Assembly: GCF_009762325.1 (NCBI RefSeq)
Contig: NZ_CP034348.1
Span: forward strand, 3,168,501 to 3,232,500
From: Roseovarius faecimaris
Lineage (GTDB): Bacteria > Pseudomonadota > Alphaproteobacteria > Rhodobacterales > Rhodobacteraceae
Direction: 5' to 3'
DNA: 64,000 nucleotides
The notes below the pieces were generated by a model. It saw only the letters and a list, made by a program, of their open reading frames with translations, was not told where the DNA came from and made no database searches. A program made the translations under genes and the position numbers. How positions within the stretch are numbered: position 1 is the stretch's first letter; every line of letters starts with the position of its first letter. Shown piece by piece: positions 28,370-36,785 of this stretch.

Positions 28370-28839
28370 GCGGCACTCACTTCTTCTTGCTGCTGCAAAA
28401 TCTGGTGAACGTCGATGGCCCGCACGATGGTATCTTCGACCATGTAAACGCCTTTGATGAATGCAGCTGTCCGCTCCGAGGACACATCGGGTGTGGATTG
28501 CATGTCGGCGGCATTGACAGTGAGGATGTTGGAGACCGCATCGACGAGAAAGCCGACGGTTTTTTCGTTGATGCATGCAATGATAATCACGTGCCGACTT
28601 TCCGGCACAGTCTTGCCCAGGCCCAGACACATCGACAAATCCACAACCGGCAGCACATTTCCGCGAAGGTTCATCATCCCGATCACATAGTCGGGTGCAT
28701 GCGGAAGTGTGGTTGTCGTTGTCCAGCCACGGATTTCCAACACATGGCCGATATCAAGGCAAAACGCCTGCTCACAGATGGCGAAGGAGACAATTTCGAT
28801 CCAGGCTGCGGCCTGATCCTGCGGGGTCGCTTCAGACAT
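28366..28839 (-). CDS. cheW: chemotaxis coupling protein
   Basis: A 157-residue CheW domain protein. IEIVSFAICEQAFCLDIGHVLEI opens the SH3-like fold, and HAPDYVIGMMNLRGNVLPVVDLSMCLGLG is the conserved NLRG block. CheW links MCPs to CheA. It overlaps cheA by eight bases upstream and cheR by four bases downstream. Confidence 0.95.
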   Translation of the reverse strand: MSEATPQDQAAAWIEIVSFAICEQAFCLDIGHVLEIRGWTTTTTLPHAPDYVIGMMNLRGNVLPVVDLSMCLGLGKTVPESRHVIIIACINEKTVGFLVDAVSNILTVNAADMQSTPDVSSERTAAFIKGVYMVEDTIVRAIDVHQILQQQEEVSAA

Positions 28840-30955
28840 GTTGAGGTACTCCGTTCAATTCCGGCCTGATCTGGCGGGAAGGCATCGACACGCCAGGCGA
28901 AGTAATCACCTGATCGGTGTCGACAATAAGGGCAATCTTACCGTCGCCGAGGATCGTGGCTGCGGCGATCCCGGTAATCTGCTGATAATTTTGCTCCAGC
29001 CCTTTGATGACCACCTCGCGCTGATCAATGATCCCATCTACGGCAAGAGCTGTACGGCGCCCTGAATCGCCTTCGATCAGCAGGATGGATTGATCCGAGA
29101 AGTCGGTCAGAACGGGGCGGAATCCCAAAGACGCACCAAGATCGATGATCGGGATCAAATCCCCCCCGAGCGAGAGCGCACGATCTTCATCGCAAAAGGC
29201 ATGAATATCTGCCTGCCCTGGCTGTAAGGTTTCGCGCAAGGACAAGGTCGGCACCACGAGCGACTCGCCTGCGACCGTGACCACCATGCCTTCCATGACG
29301 GCGAGCGTGAGCGGGAGCGAGATGGTCAGCTTTGTGCCGCGCCCTTGTTCGGAAAAAAGCGCAATGCGCCCCCCAAGCGCCTGTATTTCGTTGCGAACGA
29401 CATCCATGCCAACACCACGGCCGGACAGGTTGGAAACTTCGGTGGCAGTGGAGAAACCGGGCCGGAAGAGCAGATTGTCGATATCGGTATCGGTCAGGTC
29501 TTCCTCGGGGCGAACCAACCCTTTCTCTTCGGCGATCGCACGTACCTTCGCCCGGTTGATCCCGGCCCCATCATCAGAAAGTGAGATCACCACGCGTCCG
29601 GATTTATGCGCGGCCTCCAGCCGGATGATACCTTGTTCAGGTTTGCCGGCTTCGATGCGGTCCTGCGGTGTCTCCAACCCGTGATCGACCGAATTGCGGA
29701 TCATATGGGTGAGCGGTTCAACCAGCCGTTCTGTCACGGTCTTATCCACCTCTGTGGCTTCGCCGACCATGACAAGCCGTGCGGTCTTTCCAGCCTCACG
29801 CGCCGATTCTCGCACAATCCGCGACATACGCTGGAAAAGGCTGCGAACGGGCTGAGCGCGGATCGCCATGACACTTTCCTGCAGCGAGCCCGAGAGCTGT
29901 TTGAGCTGGCCCATTGCCTCGCTCACCGCCGAATTGGCGGATCGTGGCAGCTCATCTATCGACTGGCGAAGCATGGCCTCGCTGATAACCAACTCCCCCA
30001 CCAGATTGATCAGGCGGTCCACCCGCTTCAGATCCACACGAATAGTGGCATTGCGCGCCTCGTCGGACTTCTTCTTGGCTCCGACCGCGGCGGCAGCTTT
30101 TGTCGGCGCCTCTGTTCCCGCAGGCAGATGATCAACCGCTTCTGTGTCCTCTGGAATGCTCAGCTCGGGTGCGTCGTCTGGCGAACAGGCCGTGATTGTA
30201 AGCTGGCAAAGCCCTTCGACAAATTCGAACACCTCGCGAACGGCTTCCTCATTCACCCCTTCATCGGGCACCAGATGCAGTGACCACGAGAGCGCCGCCA
30301 ATTCGCCAGTGTCCGCCTCGAGCGGTTTTACCGCGCTTGTATCAGCCGATATGCTCAGCTCACCCATCTTGGATAGCGTCCGGAACAGAAGCGCCGGATC
30401 GTGGCCATTGGCATAGAGCGCTGGCTCTGCGGCGAAACTGATATCGAACGCACACTCGGTAATCGCCCCGGAAATATCAGGCAATTCGGTGAATGCATCC
30501 CCCAGATCAAGGGTCAGAGGAACAAAGCCCGTGACATCTTCCTCCTGTGCGTCGGCAACAGCTGTCGGCGCGGCTCCAGGATCCTGGGAGACCAGCTTCA
30601 GATCGCTGAGTACCGACAAGCCTTCGCTAGCCGGCAGATCGATTTCATCGCGAGCTGCATTGACCAGATCGCTGAGGTGATCGGTCGCCAAGAACATCAG
30701 CGCGGTGATCGGGCCATCAACCTGAAGCTTGTCGGATCGCAGCAGATCGAGCACGTTTTCGAAGGCATGGGCAAACTCGATCAGACGATCCATGCCGAAA
30801 GCACCGGCACCACCTTTGATGGAATGCACCGAGCGGAACATCGAGTTGATCGTTTCGTCATCACCGGTATCGCCCTCAAGAGCGGTCAATCCGGTCGACA
30901 ACCCCTCAAGAAGGTCGTCGCATTCTTCAAAGAACATCTCGCGCAAATCGCTCAT
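28832..30955 (-). CDS. cheA: chemotaxis histidine kinase
   Basis: A 707-residue CheA. The Hpt domain is at residues 1-100 with phospho-accepting H44 (MFRSVHSIKGGAGAFG). A long linker region of about 200 residues follows, then the dimerisation domain (RVDRLINLVGELVISEAMLRQ near residue 310). The ATPase domain comes next (RNSVDHGLETPQDR, LSDDGAGI, GRGVGMDVVRNEI), then a C-terminal CheW-like domain. CheA autophosphorylates and passes phosphate to the CheY proteins. It begins 12 bases after the cheY at 30968. Confidence 0.96.
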   Translation of the reverse strand: MSDLREMFFEECDDLLEGLSTGLTALEGDTGDDETINSMFRSVHSIKGGAGAFGMDRLIEFAHAFENVLDLLRSDKLQVDGPITALMFLATDHLSDLVNAARDEIDLPASEGLSVLSDLKLVSQDPGAAPTAVADAQEEDVTGFVPLTLDLGDAFTELPDISGAITECAFDISFAAEPALYANGHDPALLFRTLSKMGELSISADTSAVKPLEADTGELAALSWSLHLVPDEGVNEEAVREVFEFVEGLCQLTITACSPDDAPELSIPEDTEAVDHLPAGTEAPTKAAAAVGAKKKSDEARNATIRVDLKRVDRLINLVGELVISEAMLRQSIDELPRSANSAVSEAMGQLKQLSGSLQESVMAIRAQPVRSLFQRMSRIVRESAREAGKTARLVMVGEATEVDKTVTERLVEPLTHMIRNSVDHGLETPQDRIEAGKPEQGIIRLEAAHKSGRVVISLSDDGAGINRAKVRAIAEEKGLVRPEEDLTDTDIDNLLFRPGFSTATEVSNLSGRGVGMDVVRNEIQALGGRIALFSEQGRGTKLTISLPLTLAVMEGMVVTVAGESLVVPTLSLRETLQPGQADIHAFCDEDRALSLGGDLIPIIDLGASLGFRPVLTDFSDQSILLIEGDSGRRTALAVDGIIDQREVVIKGLEQNYQQITGIAAATILGDGKIALIVDTDQVITSPGVSMPSRQIRPELNGVPQHV

Positions 30956-30967
30956 TTCACGGGCTCC

Positions 30968-31333
30968 TCAGAAGACCAGACGGTTAATCGCTGTGATCAG
31001 TTTCACCGGATCAAACGGTTTCACGATCCAGCCGGTTGCCCCGGCGGCGCGGGCGCGTTGTTTGAGCTGATCACCCGTCTCGGTGGTCAGGACGAGGACG
31101 GGAAGCGATGCATAACGTTCACGCGCGCGCACCCCTTCAATCACGCCAAAGCCATCGAGACGGGGCATGTTGATATCAGTGATCACGAGGTCCGGTTCGG
31201 TCGCGTCGAGCTGTTCCAGCCCCTGCACACCATCTTCGGCGAGATCGACATGGAATCCGGCATCCTGCAATGCGGTCTGAATCATGTTTCGCATGGTGCG
31301 CGAATCGTCAACGGCGAGAATCCTGGTTGTCAT
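30968..31333 (-). CDS. cheY: CheY-type response regulator
   Basis: A 121-residue single receiver domain with D9/D10, phosphoacceptor D53 (LVITDINMPRLDG), the TT of VLVLTTETG and the Lys of IVKPFDP. It resembles the CheY that sits before cheA in many alphaproteobacterial che operons. It overlaps the STAS gene by four bases and ends 12 bases before cheA. With two cheY genes, one may drive the motor while the other drains phosphate. Confidence 0.95.
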   Translation of the reverse strand: MTTRILAVDDSRTMRNMIQTALQDAGFHVDLAEDGVQGLEQLDATEPDLVITDINMPRLDGFGVIEGVRARERYASLPVLVLTTETGDQLKQRARAAGATGWIVKPFDPVKLITAINRLVF

Positions 31334-31632
31334 TCACAGTCCTCGATTATTAGTTCTGAGTGCGGAATACCGAGCCGATCGAGGCCCGTAAGAAACTGCG
31401 CCGTCGGCTGGGCTATGGAAAACGCGAGGGCGTGGGCCTGCCATTCGGCCTGAGCCGCCAGAAGAAGCTCTGCGCCAGCGCCGCCGAGAAACTCTACCTT
31501 ATCCGCTTCAAGGCATAGCGCGTGGTCACGCGCCGATTCGATTCCGGCGCGCAGATCGGCAACCGCCGCCAGATCCAACCGGACAGGCAATCCAATCGTG
31601 CATTCCGCATTCGCGTCTGTTTTGCTGGGCAT
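31330..31632 (-). CDS. STAS domain protein at head of che operon
   Basis: A 100-residue STAS-domain protein of the anti-sigma-factor-antagonist type. The pattern IGLPVRLDLAAVADLRAGIESA, then DKVEFLGGAGAELLLAAQAEW and a C-terminal amphipathic helix, fits the fold. The usual phosphorylatable DSSG motif is replaced by LGGAGA, so it may not be regulated by Ser phosphorylation. Genes of this kind often head che operons of this class; the role is not established. It is the first gene of the block, followed by cheY with an ATGA overlap. Confidence 0.85.
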   Translation of the reverse strand: MPSKTDANAECTIGLPVRLDLAAVADLRAGIESARDHALCLEADKVEFLGGAGAELLLAAQAEWQAHALAFSIAQPTAQFLTGLDRLGIPHSELIIEDCE

Positions 31633-31726
31633 GGCTGTCTCTCCGGGTTTCGCAGCGTTTGGCTACCGCGAACCCTAGGAGACATGTTTTAAGATGCTGT
31701 TACCGCGGATCTGAAACGACGCTGCC

Positions 31727-32893
31727 CTACACAACCTCGGGCAGACGCTGGGCCGGAGGCGTGTTTCTGCTGCGCAAGCTGGTGATCTTGCCATCGATGA
31801 TCGTCATGCCCACGCCTGGCAGATTGCCTTGCCGAACCGAATCAAGAAGATCTTTGCCGGGCGCGTGCTGCGCCTGATCCATCAGCACGAAATCCGCACA
31901 TTTGCCGACCTCGATGATACCGGTATCAAGGTTGCGCTGACGCGACGTGTTGCCGGTGGCAAAACAGAAGGCGATCTCAGCCGGGGTATTGCCCATGCTC
32001 GACAAGAGCGCCACCATCCGCAAGATGCCCAGGGGCTGAACACCGGACCCCGCCGGGCCATCGGTGCCGAGGATCACCTGGTCGAGCTTGCCCAACTCGC
32101 GCGCTGTGTTGACCGCGAGGATCCCCGCCCTCTCATTCCCGTTATGAACGATCTCAAAGGCGGATTGGCAGCTTTCACAGAGGCAGACAATCTGATCATC
32201 CGGCAGCGCCGAATGACCGCCATTGATATGGCCGATCACATCCGTACCGGTCTCGATTACCATATCCGCATCAATCAGGCCCGATCCGGGAATAGACGGA
32301 CCACCTGTATGGATCGTGCTCTGAATTCCGTATTTGCGCGCCCAATCGACCATCTGCCGCGCGGTCTTGCCATCCTTGACAGTTCCAAGACCAACCTCGC
32401 CGAGAAGTTTCACACCCGCTTCGGCCAGTTCCTTGAAATCCTCCTCGACCATGCCGTGCTCGATCACGGGCGCGCCGGCATGGACCTTCATGCCTGACGG
32501 GCGAAAATTCTCGTACCAGCGCTGCGAGGCGATCGCCATGGCCTTGAGCCCGACCACATCCTTGGGCCGCCCTGGCATGTGCACCTCACCGGCTGAGATC
32601 AGCGTGGTCACACCGCCATTCAGTGTACTGTCGATCCAGTGAAGCTGTTGCTGGCGCGGGGTGTAGTCGCCAACGACCGGATGCACGTGGCTGTCGATCA
32701 GTCCCGGCGCCAGAGTCACGCCTTGCGCGTCGACGACGGTGGTCGCGCCCTCGGTGTCGAGATCCGCTTCGCTTCCCCATGCACTGATCTTGCCATCGAT
32801 GGCGATCAGGCAATCTCCGTCGAAAACGGGCCTGTCGATATCGCCTGAAAGTATCATGCCGATATTGCGGATGACGAGCTTGCTGCTGTCCAT
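31727..32893 (-). CDS. ena: enamidase-like amidohydrolase
   Basis: A 388-residue amidohydrolase-superfamily protein, the length of Eubacterium barkeri enamidase (386). Metal-site residues are H69 and H71 (LIDSHVHP), Glu of LGEVGLG, His of STIHTGG, His of IGHINGGH, and the Asp of ILGTDGPAGSG. In E. barkeri the enzyme hydrolyses 1,4,5,6-tetrahydro-6-oxonicotinate to 2-formylglutarate and ammonia. The presence of an Hnr-like reductase gene 9 kb away in the same island supports the same role here. ATG 32893 is used because upstream frame has no similarity. It is divergent from marR. Confidence 0.85.
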   Translation of the reverse strand: MDSSKLVIRNIGMILSGDIDRPVFDGDCLIAIDGKISAWGSEADLDTEGATTVVDAQGVTLAPGLIDSHVHPVVGDYTPRQQQLHWIDSTLNGGVTTLISAGEVHMPGRPKDVVGLKAMAIASQRWYENFRPSGMKVHAGAPVIEHGMVEEDFKELAEAGVKLLGEVGLGTVKDGKTARQMVDWARKYGIQSTIHTGGPSIPGSGLIDADMVIETGTDVIGHINGGHSALPDDQIVCLCESCQSAFEIVHNGNERAGILAVNTARELGKLDQVILGTDGPAGSGVQPLGILRMVALLSSMGNTPAEIAFCFATGNTSRQRNLDTGIIEVGKCADFVLMDQAQHAPGKDLLDSVRQGNLPGVGMTIIDGKITSLRSRNTPPAQRLPEVV

Positions 32894-32995
32894 AGGACGC
32901 GCCCCCCTTGCCAATGATGTCATTCGCACACTAACATCGAAGGGGGGCAGTTCAAGGATATCCTTGCCAGCCCGAGCGGTTGAAAGGGCCAGGAC
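32894..32995. promoter_or_regulatory. enamidase-marR divergent control region
   Basis: This 102-base region has three symmetric elements: a 12-bp interrupted palindrome AATGA-TG-TCATT (32913-32924), a 14-bp perfect palindrome CAAGGATATCCTTG (32953-32966), and a widely spaced pair GCCCCCCTT (32901-32909) / AAGGGGGGC (32940-32948). MarR proteins bind palindromes of about this size, so one or both compact elements may be the MarR operator. Confidence 0.5.
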
Positions 32996-33436
32996 ATGAC
33001 CGATGATCCTAGCGCAGCGGCGGATGAAGCCTACGAGCTCGACAACCAGATCGGTTATATCCTGCGCGTCGCCAGCCAGCGCCATGCGGCTATTTTCCAG
33101 TCACAGGCACCGGGCGGCCTCACGCCGACACAATTCTCTGCATTGGTCCGCGTGGCTGAAAAAGGTGCCTGCTCACAAAACCTGCTAGGGCGGCTGACCT
33201 CCATGGACGTGGCAACAATCAAGGGCGTGGTGGATCGTCTGAAGCGCAAGGGTCTGGTGGTTCTGGAACCGGATCCGACGGACAAACGCCGGACGATTAT
33301 CCGGCCGACAGCCGCTGCGTTAGAGATGATTGGCGCATTACATGATGCGGGCCGGCGCATTTCCGAAGCAACGCTCGAGCCTCTCACGCCCACCGAACGC
33401 AGCATGCTGATCCGGCTGCTGCGGAAGATCACCTGA
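32996..33436 (+). CDS. MarR-family transcriptional regulator
   Basis: A 146-residue MarR regulator. The winged helix lies at about residues 55-105 (CSQNLLGRLTSMDVATIKGVVDRLKRKGLVVLEPDPTDKRR), with the DxRxxx-type wing DKRRTI, flanked by dimerisation helices. It is divergent from the enamidase gene and faces the liv operon, so it is the natural candidate to sense an aromatic or heterocyclic acid and derepress the island. Ligand is inferred, not shown. Confidence 0.92.
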   Translation: MTDDPSAAADEAYELDNQIGYILRVASQRHAAIFQSQAPGGLTPTQFSALVRVAEKGACSQNLLGRLTSMDVATIKGVVDRLKRKGLVVLEPDPTDKRRTIIRPTAAALEMIGALHDAGRRISEATLEPLTPTERSMLIRLLRKIT

Positions 33437-33453
33437 CGGTAGCCCAAAAGCGG

Positions 33454-33477
33454 AAGATTTTTCGTACGAAAAATCTT
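33454..33477. repeat. palindromic element, copy 3
   Basis: A perfect 24-bp palindrome with half-site AAGATTTTTCGT between the convergent ends of marR and livF. Its inner 22 bases are identical to the elements at 9376 and 45449. Confidence 0.8.
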
Positions 33478-33484
33478 GGCCCGC

Positions 33485-34180
33485 TCACACGCCCAGATGC
33501 GTTTTCAGAAGGTCGGGCTGTTCGCGCAGATGGGCTGCCGTCACGGTTTCAAGATCACGGCCGTTTTCGATGAATGTCACCCGATCAGCGATCGAAAGCA
33601 CCGCATCGACACGTTGCTCCACCAGCACGATCGCCACGCCCTCGTCCTTCATCCGCTGCACAACCTGACGGATCTGCTCGATCATCGAGGGCTGGAGCCC
33701 TTCGGTCGGCTCATCCAGAAGCAGAACCCTGGGCCGCAGGCAGAGCGCCCGCGCCGTCGCCAGCATCTGCTGTTCCCCGCCCGAGAGTGTGCTGGCCTGT
33801 TGCTCCAGCCGGTTCCTGAGCGGCGGAAACAGCTCCAGCACCCATTCACGGGTCTCCGGGCCGCTGCCGCAGGTCATCAACCCGATCTCGATATTCTCCG
33901 CCACGCTCAACTCGGGGAAAAGCCGCCGTCCCTGGGGAACATAGCCGACGCCGGCCTTTGGCACATCATGCGCCGGGCGACCGCTCAGCGGGGCACCATC
34001 CAGCGTGATCTGCCCGGCGCTCAATGGCAACAGCCCCATGATCGACTTCATCAGGGTGGTCTTGCCTGCACCGTTGCGGCCGAGAAGACAGAGAATTTCA
34101 CCGGCCCGCGCCTCAATCGAGACGCCATGCAAAACCTTGACCCGGCCATAGGAGACATGGATGTCGCTGACCTTAAGCAT
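33485..34180 (-). CDS. livF: branched-chain-type ABC transporter ATPase LivF
   Basis: A 231-residue ATPase with Walker A GRNGAGKTTLMKSIMG, signature TLSGGEQQMLATARAL and Walker B RVLLLDEPTEGLQP. The GYVPQGRRLFPELSVAENI block is typical of LivF. It energises a Liv/HAAT-type importer with LivG. ATG 34180 overlaps livG by eight bases. It is the last gene of the transporter operon. The Liv class imports amino acids but also amides, urea and aromatic acids; here the island suggests a heterocyclic acid. Confidence 0.92.
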   Translation of the reverse strand: MLKVSDIHVSYGRVKVLHGVSIEARAGEILCLLGRNGAGKTTLMKSIMGLLPLSAGQITLDGAPLSGRPAHDVPKAGVGYVPQGRRLFPELSVAENIEIGLMTCGSGPETREWVLELFPPLRNRLEQQASTLSGGEQQMLATARALCLRPRVLLLDEPTEGLQPSMIEQIRQVVQRMKDEGVAIVLVEQRVDAVLSIADRVTFIENGRDLETVTAAHLREQPDLLKTHLGV

Positions 34181-34904
34181 CCACCGCACTCCCCAGATAA
34201 GCGGCCTGGACGGCGGCATTTGCGCGGACTTCCTCCGGTGTCCCCGAGGCCAGCGAACGGCCCATATCGAGCACATGGATATGATCGGCGGTGCGCATGA
34301 CCACATCCATGTTGTGTTCAATCAGAAGGATCGTCGTCTCGCCCGCCAACGCCTTGATCAGCGAAACGAAATCATCGACTTCCGTCTCAGCGAGCCCCTG
34401 CGTGGGTTCATCAAGAATGAAAAGCTCGGGGTCCTGCGCGAGGCCCATGGCGATCTCCAGCACCCGTTGATGCCCGTAACTCAGATCACCCGCGATCTGC
34501 TCGGCGCGGTCACGCAGCCCCACCTGATCGAGCACCGCCTCGACCTTGGAACGGACCGCCCTGCCGGAGCTGCCCAGTCGCCGCCGCGCGGCGATCGCGA
34601 CGTTCTCATAGAGGCTCAGCCCCGCATAGATCGACGTGATCTGGAACGTATAGGCAATGCCCAGCCGGATACGCTCATGCGCGGGCAAGGCGCTGATATC
34701 CTGATCCTCGAACACCACCGTGCCGCGCGTGGCCCTGATGCGCCCGCTGACCATGCCGACAAAGGTCGATTTGCCCGCGCCATTGGGACCGATCAAGGCC
34801 GTGACCTTGCCGCGCTGAAGATCGAAATCCACATCTTCGTTGGCCGCCAGCCCGCCATAGATCTTGGTCAGTCCACGGGTGCTGAGAATATTCACGGAAG
34901 CCAT
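34173..34904 (-). CDS. livG: branched-chain-type ABC transporter ATPase LivG
   Basis: A 243-residue ATPase with Walker A GPNGAGKSTFVGMVSG, signature LSYGHQRVLEIAMGLAQ and Walker B LFILDEPTQGLAETE. The signature has YGHQR instead of GGQQR, as is usual in LivG. Its start overlaps the livM end by 13 bases and its end overlaps livF by eight, so all ABC subunits are translationally coupled. Confidence 0.92.
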   Translation of the reverse strand: MASVNILSTRGLTKIYGGLAANEDVDFDLQRGKVTALIGPNGAGKSTFVGMVSGRIRATRGTVVFEDQDISALPAHERIRLGIAYTFQITSIYAGLSLYENVAIAARRRLGSSGRAVRSKVEAVLDQVGLRDRAEQIAGDLSYGHQRVLEIAMGLAQDPELFILDEPTQGLAETEVDDFVSLIKALAGETTILLIEHNMDVVMRTADHIHVLDMGRSLASGTPEEVRANAAVQAAYLGSAVDA

Positions 34905-35836
34905 CGAAATGCCCTCCGCCGCAATTCACCCGCCAGCCCCTGCGGCGCGAACAATGTCAGAAGCACCAGCGCAACCCCGGCAATCAGCATGTAGGCCTGC
35001 GTGACCGAACTGCTCAGATCAATCAGGTAGAACATGAAGACAACCCCGATGAGCGGTCCAAGCGTCGTACCCGCCCCGCCCAGAAGAACCCAGAGCAGCG
35101 GGAAGATCGAGTATTGCACGGTGGCGAATGTGGCACCGGCATAACCAAAGAGCAGCGCATAGGCGGCCCCTGCCGCCCCCGAGATCGTGCCTGACAGGAT
35201 CACCGCGATCAGCTTGGCGCGGTGCGTGTCATATCCCAGCATGCGCGTGCGTTCTTCGTTCTCACGGATCGCCACCAGGGTCCGCCCGAAAGGCGACCGC
35301 ACAAGATAGGCAATGGCAAGGAAGACGACAGAGAAAAGGGTCAGCGCCGCAAAATACCTGGCCGTCTCGGTTGACACATCAGCGCCCAGGAAGACCCGCG
35401 CATCCTGCCGGATCACGAACCCCTCGTCGCCCCTCGTCCAGCCTCCGAAATAGAGCGCTGTCAGGTACCCCGCCTGTGCAAACATCAGCGTCACGATCAT
35501 GAAGGACACACCAGAGGTGCGCAGCGCCAGAAAGCCCACTGCCGCCGCGACGACCAGAGCGCAGATCACACCGACGACAAAGGCCGGTTCGGCCGGCACG
35601 TCGAAATGGTACATGGCCAGCCCCAGCCCATACATGCCCGTGGCGAAAAAGAGCGCGTGGCCAAGGCTGAGCAGGCCGGTATAGCCAAAGAGCAGGTTGA
35701 AGCCCATCGCGTAGACCGCAAGCACCATGATCCGCGCAAGGCTGCTCACATGATAGGCGGGCAGAATGAAGAACAACGCGGCCAACAGCGCGATCACGCC
35801 CAGGTGCAGATAGAGAGAACGGCGGGCGTTTGTCAT
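34892..35836 (-). CDS. livM: branched-chain-type ABC transporter permease LivM
   Basis: A 314-residue permease with about 9-10 membrane helices. GFNLLFGYTGLLSLGHALFFATGMYG is the LivM hallmark, and RSPFGRTLVAIRENEERTRMLGYDTHRAKL is the conserved cytoplasmic loop. It pairs with LivH to form the membrane pore and overlaps livH by four bases. Confidence 0.93.
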   Translation of the reverse strand: MTNARRSLYLHLGVIALLAALFFILPAYHVSSLARIMVLAVYAMGFNLLFGYTGLLSLGHALFFATGMYGLGLAMYHFDVPAEPAFVVGVICALVVAAAVGFLALRTSGVSFMIVTLMFAQAGYLTALYFGGWTRGDEGFVIRQDARVFLGADVSTETARYFAALTLFSVVFLAIAYLVRSPFGRTLVAIRENEERTRMLGYDTHRAKLIAVILSGTISGAAGAAYALLFGYAGATFATVQYSIFPLLWVLLGGAGTTLGPLIGVVFMFYLIDLSSSVTQAYMLIAGVALVLLTLFAPQGLAGELRRRAFRWLP

Positions 35837-36759
35837 CGTTCCACGCGTCCCATCAGGCCCTGCGGCCGGAAGACCAGCACAAGAGCGACCACGAGTGTGG
35901 CGATGATCTTGGCCAGGGTGGGAGAGAAAAACACCGAGATGATCCCGTCGCTCATACCAATGAGGAACGCCGCGATCACCGTGCCTGGCAGGCTGCCCAG
36001 CCCGCCGATGATCACCACGATGAAACTCAGAAGCAGCGGGTCATGGCCCATCAGGTAATGCGCCTGCTGAATCGGCACGACAAGCACCGCCCCCATCGCC
36101 GCCAATCCGGCACCAAGACCGAAGACGTAAGAATAGACACGCCCCACCGGAATACCGAAGGCTTGCGCGGTTTCGCTATCCTGTTGGGTGGCGCGCATGA
36201 TCAACCCTGCCTTCGTGCGCGTCATGAAGAGCCACAGGGCGGTCAGGATCGCGATTGCCGCCAGAATTACGAAAAGCTTGTAGCTGGTGATGCTCAGCCC
36301 CCAGGGCCAGAACATCGCAAAGCCGTTCTCCCCCCATTCGAACCAGGGCAGCGACAGGCGGTGGTTGAACGGCGGCTCGACAGGCCGCGCATCCGGGCCA
36401 AACGTCATCAGCGTGGTCTGCTGAATGATATAAAGCAGGCCAATGGTGGCCACGATGGTCCGGTCCGGATCATAGGCTATGCGTTCCAGGATGACCCGGT
36501 CGGCCACCACGGCGATGGCCCCGACCACCAGCGGGGCAATGACCAGCGCGGCAAGGAACCCCAGCGCAGGGGTCACCCCGACCATGCTGGCCACCACCCA
36601 GGCCAGAACGGCCCCGATCATGTAGAACTCGCCATGCGCGACATTCACCACGCGCATGACGCCAAATACGATACTGAGGCCCATCGCCGTGAGCGCCAGA
36701 ATCGCCGCTGTCACCGCGCCTTCCAGCGCGGCCAGCATCAGATGCGGGCCGAACTCCAT
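35833..36759 (-). CDS. livH: branched-chain-type ABC transporter permease LivH
   Basis: A 308-residue permease with about eight membrane helices. MGLSIVFGVMRVVNVAHGEFYMIGA is the LivH hallmark, with LIMRATQQDSETAQAFGIPVGRVYS as the coupling loop and GGLGSLPGTVIAAFLIG toward the end. It lies 26 bases downstream of the substrate-binding protein gene. Confidence 0.93.
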   Translation of the reverse strand: MEFGPHLMLAALEGAVTAAILALTAMGLSIVFGVMRVVNVAHGEFYMIGAVLAWVVASMVGVTPALGFLAALVIAPLVVGAIAVVADRVILERIAYDPDRTIVATIGLLYIIQQTTLMTFGPDARPVEPPFNHRLSLPWFEWGENGFAMFWPWGLSITSYKLFVILAAIAILTALWLFMTRTKAGLIMRATQQDSETAQAFGIPVGRVYSYVFGLGAGLAAMGAVLVVPIQQAHYLMGHDPLLLSFIVVIIGGLGSLPGTVIAAFLIGMSDGIISVFFSPTLAKIIATLVVALVLVFRPQGLMGRVER

Positions 36760-36785
36760 TTCAGAGTGTCCTTACGACTACAGAC

